A stretch of 64,000 bases of DNA from Vibrio profundi (GTDB taxonomy: Bacteria > Pseudomonadota > Gammaproteobacteria > Enterobacterales > Vibrionaceae), in contig NZ_RZIS01000002.1 in assembly GCF_005281835.1 (NCBI RefSeq), forward strand, positions 124,001 through 188,000. Direction: 5' to 3'. The position numbers and the translations under genes are program-made. The stretch's first letter is position 1. Each line of letters opens with the position of its first letter. The notes beneath the pieces were generated by a model. It was given only the letters and a program-made list of their open reading frames with translations, was not told the origin of the DNA and searched no databases. Of this stretch, positions 8,681-17,252 are shown in pieces.

Positions 8681-9268
8681 TTATTTCCAGCTCGCGATTA
8701 AACGCTCTACCCCGTGCCAAAAATGGGTATGACTTGCTTCTTGGCCATGTATTGAATAAAACAAGTTGGCACTTAAGTACAACCCATAAAGCTCAAAAGT
8801 GGCTTGCTTTGGGTCCAAGTCTGATCTGAATTGCTGAGATTCCACCGCTTTTTGGATCTGAATCGTTAAATAATTAATCCAAACAGCAATCGAATCTTTC
8901 AGCGCCTTCTGAAGTGGACTTGTGGTTGCGGTATCTTTCCAAGCATCAATAAACATACAACTGCCTTGAAACGAATGGTTCCACCCTAGCCAATTCGTAA
9001 AAAGCTGTTTGAGCTTAGCTTCGATATTGGAATCACCGAGCTCTCGCGCTGGCGCTATCACTCGTTGAACAAAGGTCGCATTCGCATATTCCAAGACAGA
9101 TACTTGCAGGTTTTCTTTCGAGTTAAAGTGGGCAAACAGTCCACTTTTAGACATTCCGCACTCTTTAGCCAATGCACCAATGGTCAAGCTTTCCAAACCA
9201 TTTTCGCTCGCTAGCTCGAACGCACAACTCAAAATATGCTCTTTGGTTATTCTTCCTTTGCTCATCAT
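8681..9268 (-). CDS. TetR/AcrR family transcriptional regulator
   Basis: 195 residues with the TetR N-terminal helix-turn-helix at about 8-55 (ITKEHILSCAFELASENGLE, then IGALAKECGMSKSGLFAHFNSKENL), a textbook match. The C-terminal part is the ligand-binding helical domain (DAWKDTATTSPLQKAL, a region typical of the YcdC/AcrR_C-6 group). Ligand unknown. Upstream of the hydrolase gene and divergent from the AEC transporter at 9429, so it may regulate either. The start is ATG at 9268 or the adjacent ATG at 9265. Confidence 0.9.
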   Translation of the reverse strand: MMSKGRITKEHILSCAFELASENGLESLTIGALAKECGMSKSGLFAHFNSKENLQVSVLEYANATFVQRVIAPARELGDSNIEAKLKQLFTNWLGWNHSFQGSCMFIDAWKDTATTSPLQKALKDSIAVWINYLTIQIQKAVESQQFRSDLDPKQATFELYGLYLSANLFYSIHGQEASHTHFWHGVERLIASWK

Positions 9269-9428
9269 TTACCAATTCAATCTTTAACCTTGTTATTTTT
9301 AGCACGTTCGTTCTTTTTTGCAATATATTTTTCATTGCTCAGCAAATAACCATTTTAGATTACAAGTAAAGTATGAAAAAATGCGACTGTATTCAAAAGG
9401 ATATTGAATCAATTATTGAGGGGACAAA

Positions 9429-10385
9429 ATGAACACACTTTGGGAACAGTTTACGTTTTCGGCTTCGGTTACTGGGCCGATTTGTTTGATGTTGTTTCTT
9501 GGTGTATTTCTCAAGCGTATCGGGTTAATTAACGATAATTTTATTGATGTCGCTTCTAAAGTGGTCTTTCAAATCACTCTGCCTGCGATGCTGTTCTTGA
9601 GTATTGTTCAGTCGAATCATAATTTCTCCGCGAGTAGCGCCTTGGTCGCTTTTGGCCTTACTGCCAATTTCGCTTTCTTCTTATTCACTGTGCTTTCTAC
9701 CAAATGGATGTTCAAAGACCCCAAAGATCAGGGCGTCATCATTCAAGGCGGATTCCGAGCCAATACTGCGATCATCGGCTTAGCGTATGTGGCTAATATT
9801 TATGGCAACGAAGGTGTTGCTTTAGCGGCTATTTATGTCGCCTCCATGACTGTGCTCTATAACATACAGGCGGTGATAGCACTGACTCCAAAAGGTGAAG
9901 ATACTGGTTCTAAGGCAGTCACAGTCATCGCCAAGTCACTCACCAAAAACCCATTAATCATCGCTATTTTCTTAGCGGTTTTCTTTTATGCACTGTCGAT
10001 TCCGATTCCTAAAATGGTCACTGATGCCGGCCAATATTTTGCCAACATGACGCTTCCCTTGGCACTGTTGTGTACTGGTGGGTCGTTAGATATCAGCTCG
10101 CTCAAACAAGAGAGACTGTCGACATGGTTCTCTTCCAGTTATAAGTTAATTGTTGCCCCTCTAATGATCACCTTAGCGGGTTTCGGACTAGGATTCCGAG
10201 GCTTAGACTTAGGCTTGATCTTTCTGATGAGCGCCGCGCCTACCGCGGCAGCCAGTTATGTAATGGCAAGAGCAATGGGAAGTAATTCAACTTTGGCCGC
10301 CAATATCATTGCACTGACCACTGTACTTTCGCTTATCACTTGTACTTTAGGTATTTTCATCCTCAAAGCATCAGGTTTGATATAG
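9429..10385 (+). CDS. AEC family (auxin efflux carrier-like) transporter
   Basis: 318-residue polytopic inner-membrane protein with about ten hydrophobic segments arranged as two inverted repeats of five, as in the AEC/BART superfamily. Family-like blocks include LPAMLFLSIVQSN, GGFRANTAIIGLAYVANIYG and LPLALLCTGGSLD. Bacterial members export or import small organic acids and malonate; the substrate here is not evident. The ATG at 9429 follows GAGGGGACAAA. It is divergent from the TetR gene, with 160 bases between the two. Confidence 0.88.
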   Translation: MNTLWEQFTFSASVTGPICLMLFLGVFLKRIGLINDNFIDVASKVVFQITLPAMLFLSIVQSNHNFSASSALVAFGLTANFAFFLFTVLSTKWMFKDPKDQGVIIQGGFRANTAIIGLAYVANIYGNEGVALAAIYVASMTVLYNIQAVIALTPKGEDTGSKAVTVIAKSLTKNPLIIAIFLAVFFYALSIPIPKMVTDAGQYFANMTLPLALLCTGGSLDISSLKQERLSTWFSSSYKLIVAPLMITLAGFGLGFRGLDLGLIFLMSAAPTAAASYVMARAMGSNSTLAANIIALTTVLSLITCTLGIFILKASGLI

Positions 10386-10510
10386 CTGCGACCCGCTTCA
10401 AATAATCAGAGTTAGACTGTTTTTTTTACGCTGTGATCTTTGATTTAGAACTAACTGAATATGCATAAAGGCTGATAAATTTCAGATATTGCTTCTCTGA
10501 GATTTCGAAA

Positions 10511-11557
10511 ATGACATCAACACAGCGCTCGCCTAGAGCCAATCCACATATTGCTAGCCTTGAGTTTGGTCGTGTCATCGCCATACTCGCCATCATTGGT
10601 CTACACTGCCAGATGGCACTGACTTATTGGCAGATCGATGAAACCCCTTGGGTAGGTTACCTGCTAAATCAAAGTGCTCGCTTCGCCGTCCCCCTATTCT
10701 TTTTGATTTCAGGCTATTTGATTCACCCTAAACTCATTCAAACACCATGGGAAACCTTAACCAACTACTCGAAACCTTTATTGAAAGTCTGGTTGGCTTG
10801 GAGTGTCATCAGTTTGGCAATGCCTTTCAACATCGGCAAACTCATGGAAAATGGTTACTTAGCAGAACGAGAAGGGTACTGGGGATATTTAATGTCTAAC
10901 CCTCTCAACTCCTTTTTGGAAGGGGGGCTTGTCCATTTATGGTTTATCCCTGCATTGATCTGTGCGGTCTTTATTCTCGCCACACTTATCGATATGAGTT
11001 TAGAAAAATACATACTACCTATCGCTCTTGGCTTATATCTGTATGGCGTTTTAGCGGGCAGCTATGCCAACCTTACTGAATTAGAATCACCGTTTTTTAC
11101 GCGTAACGGCCCATTTTTTAGCACTTTAATGGTCGCAGTCGGTTTTTTAATACGCCATAACCAATGGCAACTGTCAGCGGCAAAAGCGCTCAAATTAATG
11201 CTCCTAGGCATGGCGATTCATTTTGCCGAAGCTTACTGGCTTACCAATCATGAAATGGCCTTTAATCTACACGACTTCTTATTTGGGACTGCGCTGTGGG
11301 CACTTGGCGTATTCATGCTGTTACTTGCGAAACCTAAATTGGGGAACATGAAGTGGGTGTCGATGATCTCGAAACGAATGCTCGGCATTTACGTGAGCCA
11401 TTTATTGGTGGTGATCATCATGTTCAATACCACGGGTATACTTGGCCTAGATGGCTTAGCAAAAGATATGTTGGTGTACCCTGCTACGCTCGTGCTCACT
11501 TTCGCTTTAGTCATAGGGATTGAGCGTACACCGATGAAAGCGTGGCTATTGCGTTAG
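10511..11557 (+). CDS. Acyltransferase-3 family integral membrane protein
   Basis: 348 residues with about ten membrane helices. The first helix carries the family pattern EFGRVIAILAIIGLHCQMAL with the conserved Arg and His, followed by FAVPLFFLISGYL. These features place it in the acyltransferase-3 (Wzy-like O-acetyltransferase; WecH/OafA) family, which acetylates sugars of surface polysaccharides. No polysaccharide genes are adjacent, so the acceptor is unknown. Start ATG at 10511 has only a weak ribosome-binding site. Confidence 0.85.
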   Translation: MTSTQRSPRANPHIASLEFGRVIAILAIIGLHCQMALTYWQIDETPWVGYLLNQSARFAVPLFFLISGYLIHPKLIQTPWETLTNYSKPLLKVWLAWSVISLAMPFNIGKLMENGYLAEREGYWGYLMSNPLNSFLEGGLVHLWFIPALICAVFILATLIDMSLEKYILPIALGLYLYGVLAGSYANLTELESPFFTRNGPFFSTLMVAVGFLIRHNQWQLSAAKALKLMLLGMAIHFAEAYWLTNHEMAFNLHDFLFGTALWALGVFMLLLAKPKLGNMKWVSMISKRMLGIYVSHLLVVIIMFNTTGILGLDGLAKDMLVYPATLVLTFALVIGIERTPMKAWLLR

Positions 11558-11655
11558 CCTTCTAGCGAACGACAAAAAACTCGCATTACTCTAGGTAAAG
11601 GTTATAACTATTAACAATGGTTATGACCTTTTCTTTTACTGGTACGGGAAGATAC

Positions 11656-12291
11656 ATGAATAGGATTTTCGCATTGCTTGGCCTGCTGTCGAGTCACTTA
11701 CTGTTTGCCGCGCCATCTTCTCCTTGGCTGTTTGTACAAAATGACGATGGTATTATTGTCCATAAGCGTCCCCACAGTGATGGCCTTGTAGAAATCAAAG
11801 CTCAAATGCAAGTAAGTACTAGCTACTCAGGCTTTTTGTTGCTGCTAGAAGACAGTGCCAACGTCCCAAACTGGATTGATAACGTATCGATGAGCCAGGT
11901 ACTGACTCAAATTTCGAGTAACGAGAATATTGTCTACACCCAGTTTTCTGCGCCTTGGCCAGCACGAGATAGAGATATGGTGACGTATTCGAAATATGAA
12001 GTGGGCAACGGGCAATTCGAGTTGACCATTAAAGATGCTTCAACTTACCTAGCTGAAAATGACAACTACCTACGAATAACTAAAGTTGACGCTCTCTGGG
12101 TCTTGCAGCCATTAGATTCGGGAAAAACGCACATTACTTACACTGCCTTTGCTGACCCAGGAGGGATTCTTCCAGATTGGTTATCCAACAAACTGTCGGT
12201 CTCTGGTGCTCTTTCCACTTTTCAGGGGCTGAGAGCACAGCTGCCTAAATACCAAAACCGCCAACACCCTGATTTGCCAGCAGAGCATTAG
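11656..12291 (+). CDS. Exported START/lipid-binding domain protein
   Basis: 211-residue protein. I chose ATG 11656 because GGGAAG precedes it and it gives a clear signal peptide (MNRIFALLGLLSSHLLFAAP); a longer frame from 11617 would bury that signal. The mature region resembles bacterial START-domain proteins: a strand-rich start (IIVHKRPHSDGLVEIKAQMQ), then SANVPNWIDNV, PWPARDRDMVTYS and a C-terminal helix. START domains bind lipids or other hydrophobic ligands; here it would be periplasmic. Transcribed after the acyltransferase with a gap of about 100 bases. Confidence 0.82.
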   Translation: MNRIFALLGLLSSHLLFAAPSSPWLFVQNDDGIIVHKRPHSDGLVEIKAQMQVSTSYSGFLLLLEDSANVPNWIDNVSMSQVLTQISSNENIVYTQFSAPWPARDRDMVTYSKYEVGNGQFELTIKDASTYLAENDNYLRITKVDALWVLQPLDSGKTHITYTAFADPGGILPDWLSNKLSVSGALSTFQGLRAQLPKYQNRQHPDLPAEH

Positions 12292-12337
12292 TCGCCTATT
12301 ACATTAAATCACCAGCAGCTAAACTCGCCACCACACC

Positions 12338-12853
12338 TTATGGTTTTCTCGCTAGATCTCGCGCAAGAATTAATGCTAAACCAAATATTTGCAAAAACAG
12401 GGCAATATTTTTATAGAAAGCCATTTGCTCTTCGAGTACTTGCATCGATTCTGATAGTGAAATGTTTTCAAGGTAATGGTCATCAATTCTGTCACGCTGA
12501 ACTTGTTGAGCAGAATTAATCAACATCATGATTGCAGGCATGGATTCGATGTTGATAACAGGTATCGGCTCCCCCACCCACACAGACAATTGACCACGCA
12601 GTACATCATCTAACGCTGGGGCGGGCTGCTGGCGGTTTAAATGCAGTAAGAGCGCCTCTCTCTTGCGTTCCAAAGTTTCTACGCTGTTCCACGCTAACTG
12701 AATGGAGTACAGATTTGCACTTTTCTGTTCATAATACTCACTCTGCTCAGCCGATAGTTTATCTATCACAAAGCTAGAAACCACGATCGCCAGTATATTG
12801 AGCACCAACCCCGAAAAAACAATCACCCAAGCAGGCGGTAAGCGAATCGGCAT
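12338..12853 (-). CDS. Hypothetical two-helix membrane protein
   Basis: 171 residues with a membrane helix near each end (about 8-28 VIVFSGLVLNILAIVVSSFVI and about 147-165 IALFLQIFGLALILA) and a predominantly helical, Gln/Glu-rich region between them that would face the periplasm. No family recognised. It is 9 bases downstream of the MAPEG gene on the same strand, so probably co-transcribed. The ATG at 12853 has AAGGGGTATCA upstream, which supports the start. Confidence 0.7.
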   Translation of the reverse strand: MPIRLPPAWVIVFSGLVLNILAIVVSSFVIDKLSAEQSEYYEQKSANLYSIQLAWNSVETLERKREALLLHLNRQQPAPALDDVLRGQLSVWVGEPIPVINIESMPAIMMLINSAQQVQRDRIDDHYLENISLSESMQVLEEQMAFYKNIALFLQIFGLALILARDLARKP

Positions 12854-12862
12854 TGATACCCC

Positions 12863-13249
12863 TTAGAAAATTTTATCGAAAGGAAGATAGACTAAGTTTA
12901 GAACGATAAGGCTTAACATGCAGAGTAAGGTGATTTGCATCCCTAGTATTCGCCCTCTAAACCAACCACCTAATATGCCTTTGGCATGGATAAGGCGGCC
13001 GATAACAAAACTCACGCCAATCACATGGACAAGCCACATAGGCAAACCATTGAACTCAGCGAAGCCCATTAACATCAATGTGATTGGAATGTATTCGACA
13101 GCGTTACTTTGTGCAGAACGAGCAATCTTTAAAGGCTCAACATCCCCATCGGCGTACGCGACGCGGTTCTTTCGCCTCTGTTTGATGACTTGGATCGACA
13201 ACCCAATCATCAAAATAGTGAGCAAAGAAGCATAAAGTGCAGTAATCAT
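12863..13249 (-). CDS. MAPEG family membrane protein
   Basis: 128 residues with four hydrophobic helices. The pattern of the second segment (ARSAQSNAVEYIPITLMLMGFAE) and the following RLIHAKG block is that of bacterial MAPEG proteins (membrane-associated eicosanoid and glutathione metabolism family; YecN-like). The Glu in the NAVEY segment and the Arg and His after helix three are family-typical. Substrate unknown. It heads a two-gene run with the 12338 protein. Confidence 0.85.
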   Translation of the reverse strand: MITALYASLLTILMIGLSIQVIKQRRKNRVAYADGDVEPLKIARSAQSNAVEYIPITLMLMGFAEFNGLPMWLVHVIGVSFVIGRLIHAKGILGGWFRGRILGMQITLLCMLSLIVLNLVYLPFDKIF

Positions 13250-13366
13250 AAGTGGTTATCCCAACATCAAAAGCTATTGATGCATCTAACCACCCTAGAA
13301 TAATATCAGCAAACTTCATGCTTCTCGTTATCTCAACAGTGTCGACTTGGTCACTTTATAAAGTGA

Positions 13367-14548
13367 TTAACGCCATACTCCCCACTCACCAGTCGTACCC
13401 GGTTCATCACCTTTGGTCCACCATTGGGCCGTCCAGTCTCGCCCATTGTGATTCACTACATCTCCGGTCAAATAAACTTGTTCAGAGATCCAACCATTGC
13501 TCGGTGGGATAGGCGGAATAGGATCAACCGCTTTAATCAACGAAAGTTGGTAGCTAGGTACTGCATCCGGAGCAAACACTCGATTTGCATAGATGTTAGT
13601 GGTATCGAACATATAGTGATTCATCGCTTCATGCCAAATGCCAATGAACCACTCCCCTTTCTTCTGGTCATTAAACTGGCCAGCTAATTCGGCAGCCCAT
13701 GTCTCAGTATTATTGGCCGAGATGCTCAACTGAATATCAGTGGTTTCACTACCATTGGCATCAAAGGTTCTAAACCTCACAGTATCGCCCGGTTCTACTG
13801 CGCCAAATTCAGGCGAAACAAAATAACCAAGGTCCGTTAAATTATCAGCTGGAGGAGGCGGTTCAATAGGATCAGGTGGCGGCGTGGTACCCGAGCCTGA
13901 GAATGTAATATCACTACAATTGTAGAAACCTTCCCCAACAGGATCTTCTCGTTGCCAGCGCGTATAGAGAACTGCATCACCACTACGATCGGCAGGCAAA
14001 GTCACTTTAATTCGATATTTTTTGTCCTCTCCTACCGCGACATTGCCCGATGTATCAACCAAATCAAGATCTCCCCACGTTAATGGAGCACTGACATCAT
14101 AACTAGGTTTAGACAAGTAAAACTGCCAGTAGGAAGGATTGTGAGGGGCTGTAGCATTAAACACTAAGTCAATCTGGTTATTCGCATCTAACGTAATCGC
14201 GGTGCGCTGCCAGTGACTAGAACCAACGTCTAAACCCGCTTTTGCATTTGAGCCGGCGGCACATAAGGTGCCATCAGGAACAATCGCTTGTACATGCGCC
14301 ATGTCTTGATGGTTTGGAACGTTCGCGGCAACTTCATTACGTTGCACAAATGGATAGGCACCTGAAATGTCGAATGCAGCTTGGCAAGCTTGGTTAGGAA
14401 TATTATTGTCCCAAAAACCGCCGTCCAAATAACACGTGTTTTGCCTAGCACTAGGGTATTCGACCCACCCATGTGCATTTACTTGGCTGATATTCCCAAT
14501 TGACAATAGCCCCACCGCTATTGAAGCTGGAATCACTCTCATCTTCAT
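13367..14548 (-). CDS. AA10 lytic polysaccharide monooxygenase with CBM5/12
   Basis: Copper enzyme that oxidatively cleaves crystalline chitin after secretion. Signal peptide 1-25 is cleaved to expose His26 (NAHGWVEYPSAR), the N-terminal histidine-brace residue; the second copper ligand is His136 (APHNPSYW), and the axial Phe lies in EGFYNCSD. The catalytic domain spans about 26-210, followed by a Pro-rich linker, a module of unknown type (about 235-335) and a C-terminal CBM5/12 (about 346-393) that ends the protein at GVWR. That CBM shares a 17-residue block with the chitinase at 5084. The two proteins probably act together on chitin. Start ATG at 14548 (a second Met at residue 3) has AGGGAAA upstream. 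Confidence 0.94.
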   Translation of the reverse strand: MKMRVIPASIAVGLLSIGNISQVNAHGWVEYPSARQNTCYLDGGFWDNNIPNQACQAAFDISGAYPFVQRNEVAANVPNHQDMAHVQAIVPDGTLCAAGSNAKAGLDVGSSHWQRTAITLDANNQIDLVFNATAPHNPSYWQFYLSKPSYDVSAPLTWGDLDLVDTSGNVAVGEDKKYRIKVTLPADRSGDAVLYTRWQREDPVGEGFYNCSDITFSGSGTTPPPDPIEPPPPADNLTDLGYFVSPEFGAVEPGDTVRFRTFDANGSETTDIQLSISANNTETWAAELAGQFNDQKKGEWFIGIWHEAMNHYMFDTTNIYANRVFAPDAVPSYQLSLIKAVDPIPPIPPSNGWISEQVYLTGDVVNHNGRDWTAQWWTKGDEPGTTGEWGVWR

Positions 14549-14825
14549 GATTTTCCCTTACAAGTTGATGATTTGCTTACGCCACTCCTACTTCCACCAC
14601 GTTGGCTTATCGCACAAAATTTCACCTATCAAGCTAGCAAGAAATCTGAGAGTTGCAGTGCATTCGCACACCTAAATTCAAACAACAAGAACGTTCTGCA
14701 ATGTGCATTCCACTGCCATAAGTAACCTCTGCAATGTTTCTACTTCCATTCGAGTCACTTCAAATAAAATTCATGCTCACCTTTCAAGTCACGCTAATAC
14801 TCCTCACTAACTTAATGAATTTTAT

Positions 14826-14838
14826 ACAAACGTTTGCT
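14826..14838. promoter_or_regulatory. Candidate LacI/PurR-type operator
   Basis: The 434-base gap between the LPMO gene and the small ORF at 14983 contains CAAACGTTTG (14827-14836), a perfect 10-bp palindrome with the AAACGTTT core of LacI/PurR-family operators. It lies about 150 bases before the small ORF and 280 before the LPMO start. The rest of the gap is AT-rich and shows nothing else I can name. Confidence 0.35.
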
Positions 14839-14982
14839 TGTAAAGTTAAAATGAGAAGCCACTCACAGCCCAATTGATTCATACCTTCAACAAATTGATA
14901 ACTTCGCTGTCACTCACAAAATCCATCGCCAAACAAATATAGAGTAATCATTCAAAACATAGTCAACGAATCTGGAGGAGTT

Positions 14983-15099
14983 ATGTGGGCAGTTGAAGAA
15001 CTCATTCCGTTTGTTGAATTCGGAACTTGGATGCGCAACTTTTTTTATCTCACCATTGGGTTTTGCTGTTTAGCGACCGTCTCGGTTTTAAAAGGGTGA
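14983..15099 (+). CDS. Small 38-residue putative membrane peptide
   Basis: A short frame starting with ATG 14983, preceded by a near-perfect ribosome-binding site GGAGGAG at 14974-14980, and ending in TGA at 15097. The peptide has an acidic amphipathic start (MWAVEELIPFVEFGTWMRN) and one hydrophobic helix (FFYLTIGFCCLATVSVL) with a Lys-Gly end. A good terminator follows 33 bases later, giving a complete small transcription unit. I recognise no family. The strong translation signal and single-helix design argue that it is real. Confidence 0.6.
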   Translation: MWAVEELIPFVEFGTWMRNFFYLTIGFCCLATVSVLKG

Positions 15100-15132
15100 C
15101 AAAAATTATTGGCTCATCATTCATCAAAAATA

Positions 15133-15166
15133 AAAAGCCCGCTCAGCAAACACTGAGCGGGCTTTT
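15133..15166. terminator. Bidirectional terminator between small ORF and yjiG
   Basis: 14-bp stem AAAAGCCCGCTCAG/CTGAGCGGGCTTTT with a 6-base loop; the A and T runs make it usable from both strands. Confidence 0.9.
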
Positions 15167-15181
15167 CAATTCTATAGGTAA

Positions 15182-15649
15182 CTACAGAAGTAGATTCATC
15201 ACAAACATCGCGCCAAATGCGTTCAGCACCGAAATAGCAATCATCACGGGAATGTAGCGTCCTTCCGTCCCTATCGGCCCCATGATGCGGCCCATGTACT
15301 GAACTTGAGAACCCATTAGATAAATCGCGGGTGCCAAAATCGCAATGTGAGTGCCATTTAGGATACCTTGGTCAAACAAAGTAATTACAACCCCCACAGC
15401 TCCTCCCATCGACATCCACGCACCAATCAACACAGCTGCAGCCTCACCAGGTAGGCCAAATATCGCCATCAATGGAGAAAACACACTGCCCATCATTTCC
15501 AACGCGCCGGTAATTTGCAGAGCTTTAATGATCACAAAGGCCATAAGAACATTTGGCAACGTCGAAGTAGTCGCAATCACCCAGCCCTTTTTAGCGCCTT
15601 CAACAAAAATATCGGTGACCATTGGCTTTTTCGCTTTTACATCAGACAT
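15182..15649 (-). CDS. yjiG: YjiG family inner-membrane protein (nucleoside-recognition/Gate domain)
   Basis: 155 residues, the same length as E. coli YjiG (about 153). It has four to five hydrophobic segments and the SpmB-like Gate sequence (GWVIATTSTLPNVLMAFVII, then LPGEAAAVLIGAWMSMGGAVG). Its start overlaps the stop of the upstream yjiH by TAATG at 15649, so translation is coupled and the two proteins likely form one complex. Such split Gate-domain pairs are thought to be transporters, but the substrate is unknown. Confidence 0.87.
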   Translation of the reverse strand: MSDVKAKKPMVTDIFVEGAKKGWVIATTSTLPNVLMAFVIIKALQITGALEMMGSVFSPLMAIFGLPGEAAAVLIGAWMSMGGAVGVVITLFDQGILNGTHIAILAPAIYLMGSQVQYMGRIMGPIGTEGRYIPVMIAISVLNAFGAMFVMNLLL

Positions 15650-16386
15650 TATGCCGTCTCCTCTTTTAACTGTGCCGGTTTGTTGTCGTTGTCTTTATCT
15701 TCTTTGCCTTCAGTCAGGTTGAGGTAGATCCTAAATAAGTTGGCGCCAACAAATTTGAAAACAAACATAATCGCGACCGCCAATCCAATTGATGAGCTCA
15801 CCGCAAGCGAGCCATCAGCCATAGTTAGGGTAAATAACACGGCGCCAGACGAGAAAAAGTTAACAATGGTCGCACCCGCAGTGAATTGGAACATAGTGAA
15901 AACATCAGTTTCACGCTTAGTCAAATGGCCTTCGTCTTTAAGTTGGCGCGTCATAGCTGCACCAGCATCGGTACTTTGCAGCGACGCGATTAACGCCAAG
16001 CCAGAGTTTCCAGGGATACCCATCAAAGGGCGAAGTAGTGGTGTTAACAACTTACGCGCAGCTTCTAACGCTCCGTAATGCTCCAGAACATTGATCATGC
16101 CCAATGCGAACATGACCGTAGGAATGAGAGTCACAGCGAAGATAAAGCCATCTCGAGCTCCACTGCCACCTTGACCACGTAAAGTAGTTGTCGTCGCTTG
16201 AACTCCATCCGCGGTTTCAGTTACGCCAGCAGCCACTTGCCCAAATGAGCCATTTAACGTCGTGAAATCGAATACGCCATACCATTCATTGGATTGCATC
16301 AACCCAGAAAAAAACACAATAGCGAATGCTAATGCGATGTAGCAGCCAATCGTTACTTTACGATCAGTCTTTGCAGGATTAGTCAT
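15649..16386 (-). CDS. yjiH: YjiH family inner-membrane protein (nucleoside-recognition/Gate domain)
   Basis: 245 residues from ATG 16386, chosen because GAGGCAAGT precedes it; the frame continues upstream to 16473 with no supporting signal. It has about seven hydrophobic segments and the Gate-domain block VMFALGMINVLEHYGALEAARKLLTPLLRP followed by GNSGLALIASLQSTDAGAAM. Partner of yjiG, with overlapping stop and start. A TGTGA-N6-GCACA motif at 16519 could give CRP control. Confidence 0.86.
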   Translation of the reverse strand: MTNPAKTDRKVTIGCYIALAFAIVFFSGLMQSNEWYGVFDFTTLNGSFGQVAAGVTETADGVQATTTTLRGQGGSGARDGFIFAVTLIPTVMFALGMINVLEHYGALEAARKLLTPLLRPLMGIPGNSGLALIASLQSTDAGAAMTRQLKDEGHLTKRETDVFTMFQFTAGATIVNFFSSGAVLFTLTMADGSLAVSSSIGLAVAIMFVFKFVGANLFRIYLNLTEGKEDKDNDNKPAQLKEETA

Positions 16387-16518
16387 ACTTGCCTCTATAC
16401 ATATAGTTTGTGTGGAACAGAACACGTATAGATAGTGCAAAAATTTCGCCGCTGAGTTCATGACCAAAATCAATCAAAATTCCGAATCGCAGAACATGTA
16501 TATAACGGGACAAATAAC

Positions 16519-16534
16519 TGTGAAACTACGCACA
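16519..16534 (-). promoter_or_regulatory. Candidate CRP site upstream of yjiH
   Basis: TGTGA-N6-GCACA differs from the CRP consensus TGTGA-N6-TCACA at one arm base. It lies about 130 bases upstream of yjiH in a 529-base gap (16387-16915) that is otherwise strongly AT-rich and shows no other recognisable element. Confidence 0.4.
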
Positions 16535-16915
16535 ACCCAGCACTAATAAATAATTACTTACAAAAATACCAGATTAAAAACCAATCTCAGTTTGACTAAT
16601 TTTCATCCTAAAATAATCCATTTTAAATTTACAATATCCCATAATGTAAGAGCTTTCCTAAATCCTTGTGCGACATCTCTTACAAAAATATAAAGCTTAT
16701 AAAATATGGTGTTATTTTTATCAATACCAAACAATGAGTTAGAGTTTTATTACACTTTTATTACAGTGAAATAGATATACGGTAAATGGCATATTAGCCT
16801 ACACTTCATTCAGTGAGCTTATACATAAAGGATATGAGCCTTAAACGAAATGTTAACCCACCCCGCATTCTATACCATATGCACAAGCCAACAGATGAGG
16901 AGAGTGGTGATTAAC

Positions 16916-17086
16916 ATGGAATTGAAAACGCTTAAGTATCAAGTGATGGGGAATGGCACGTGGATTACTGCAACAGTATCTAAAATTGTCGCAACACAAC
17001 TTGCTGCCGAATATAAATCTTATGGCTGGCCAGTAGAAATACATTCGATTGAAGATAAGGCTCAATTTAATCGCAAAGTATCTTAA
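16916..17086 (+). CDS. Small hypothetical protein, 56 residues
   Basis: Soluble 56-residue protein (MELKTLKYQVMGNGTWITAT, ending QFNRKVS) with mixed strand/helix composition. Two starts are possible: ATG 16916, or ATG 16895; GAGGAG at 16897-16902 favours 16916, although the 13-base spacing is long. A strong terminator follows 7 bases after the stop, giving a monocistronic unit. No family recognised; the composition suggests a small ligand- or protein-binding fold. Confidence 0.6.
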   Translation: MELKTLKYQVMGNGTWITATVSKIVATQLAAEYKSYGWPVEIHSIEDKAQFNRKVS

Positions 17087-17093
17087 CCGGCTT

Positions 17094-17129
17094 AAAGCTC
17101 TATTGACGGGGGGTCAATAGAGCTTTTTT
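17094..17129 (+). terminator. Terminator after 56-residue ORF
   Basis: 14-bp stem AAAGCTCTATTGAC/GTCAATAGAGCTTT with a G5 loop and a T6 run. Confidence 0.93.
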
Positions 17130-17252
17130 AATTTTATATCCTTATAAGTTGTATTGTCTCTTAGGGAATTCGATATGACTCACACTTAGCTCTTTGATTT
17201 ACGTCTACTATTTTTACGCGATTCAATTTAATCTCGATCAAGGACGTGACGA

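Noticed and set aside
13137..13319. Minus-strand frame starting MKFADIILGW near the MAPEG gene
   Set aside because: Its N-terminal part looks plausible but the rest overlaps the MAPEG gene in another frame and becomes Arg/Trp rich, so I treat it as a shadow.
14549..14982. Possible c-di-GMP (GEMM) riboswitch before the LPMO
   Set aside because: Vibrio chitin-binding genes can have one, but the conserved GEMM core and tetraloop-receptor pattern were not found here.
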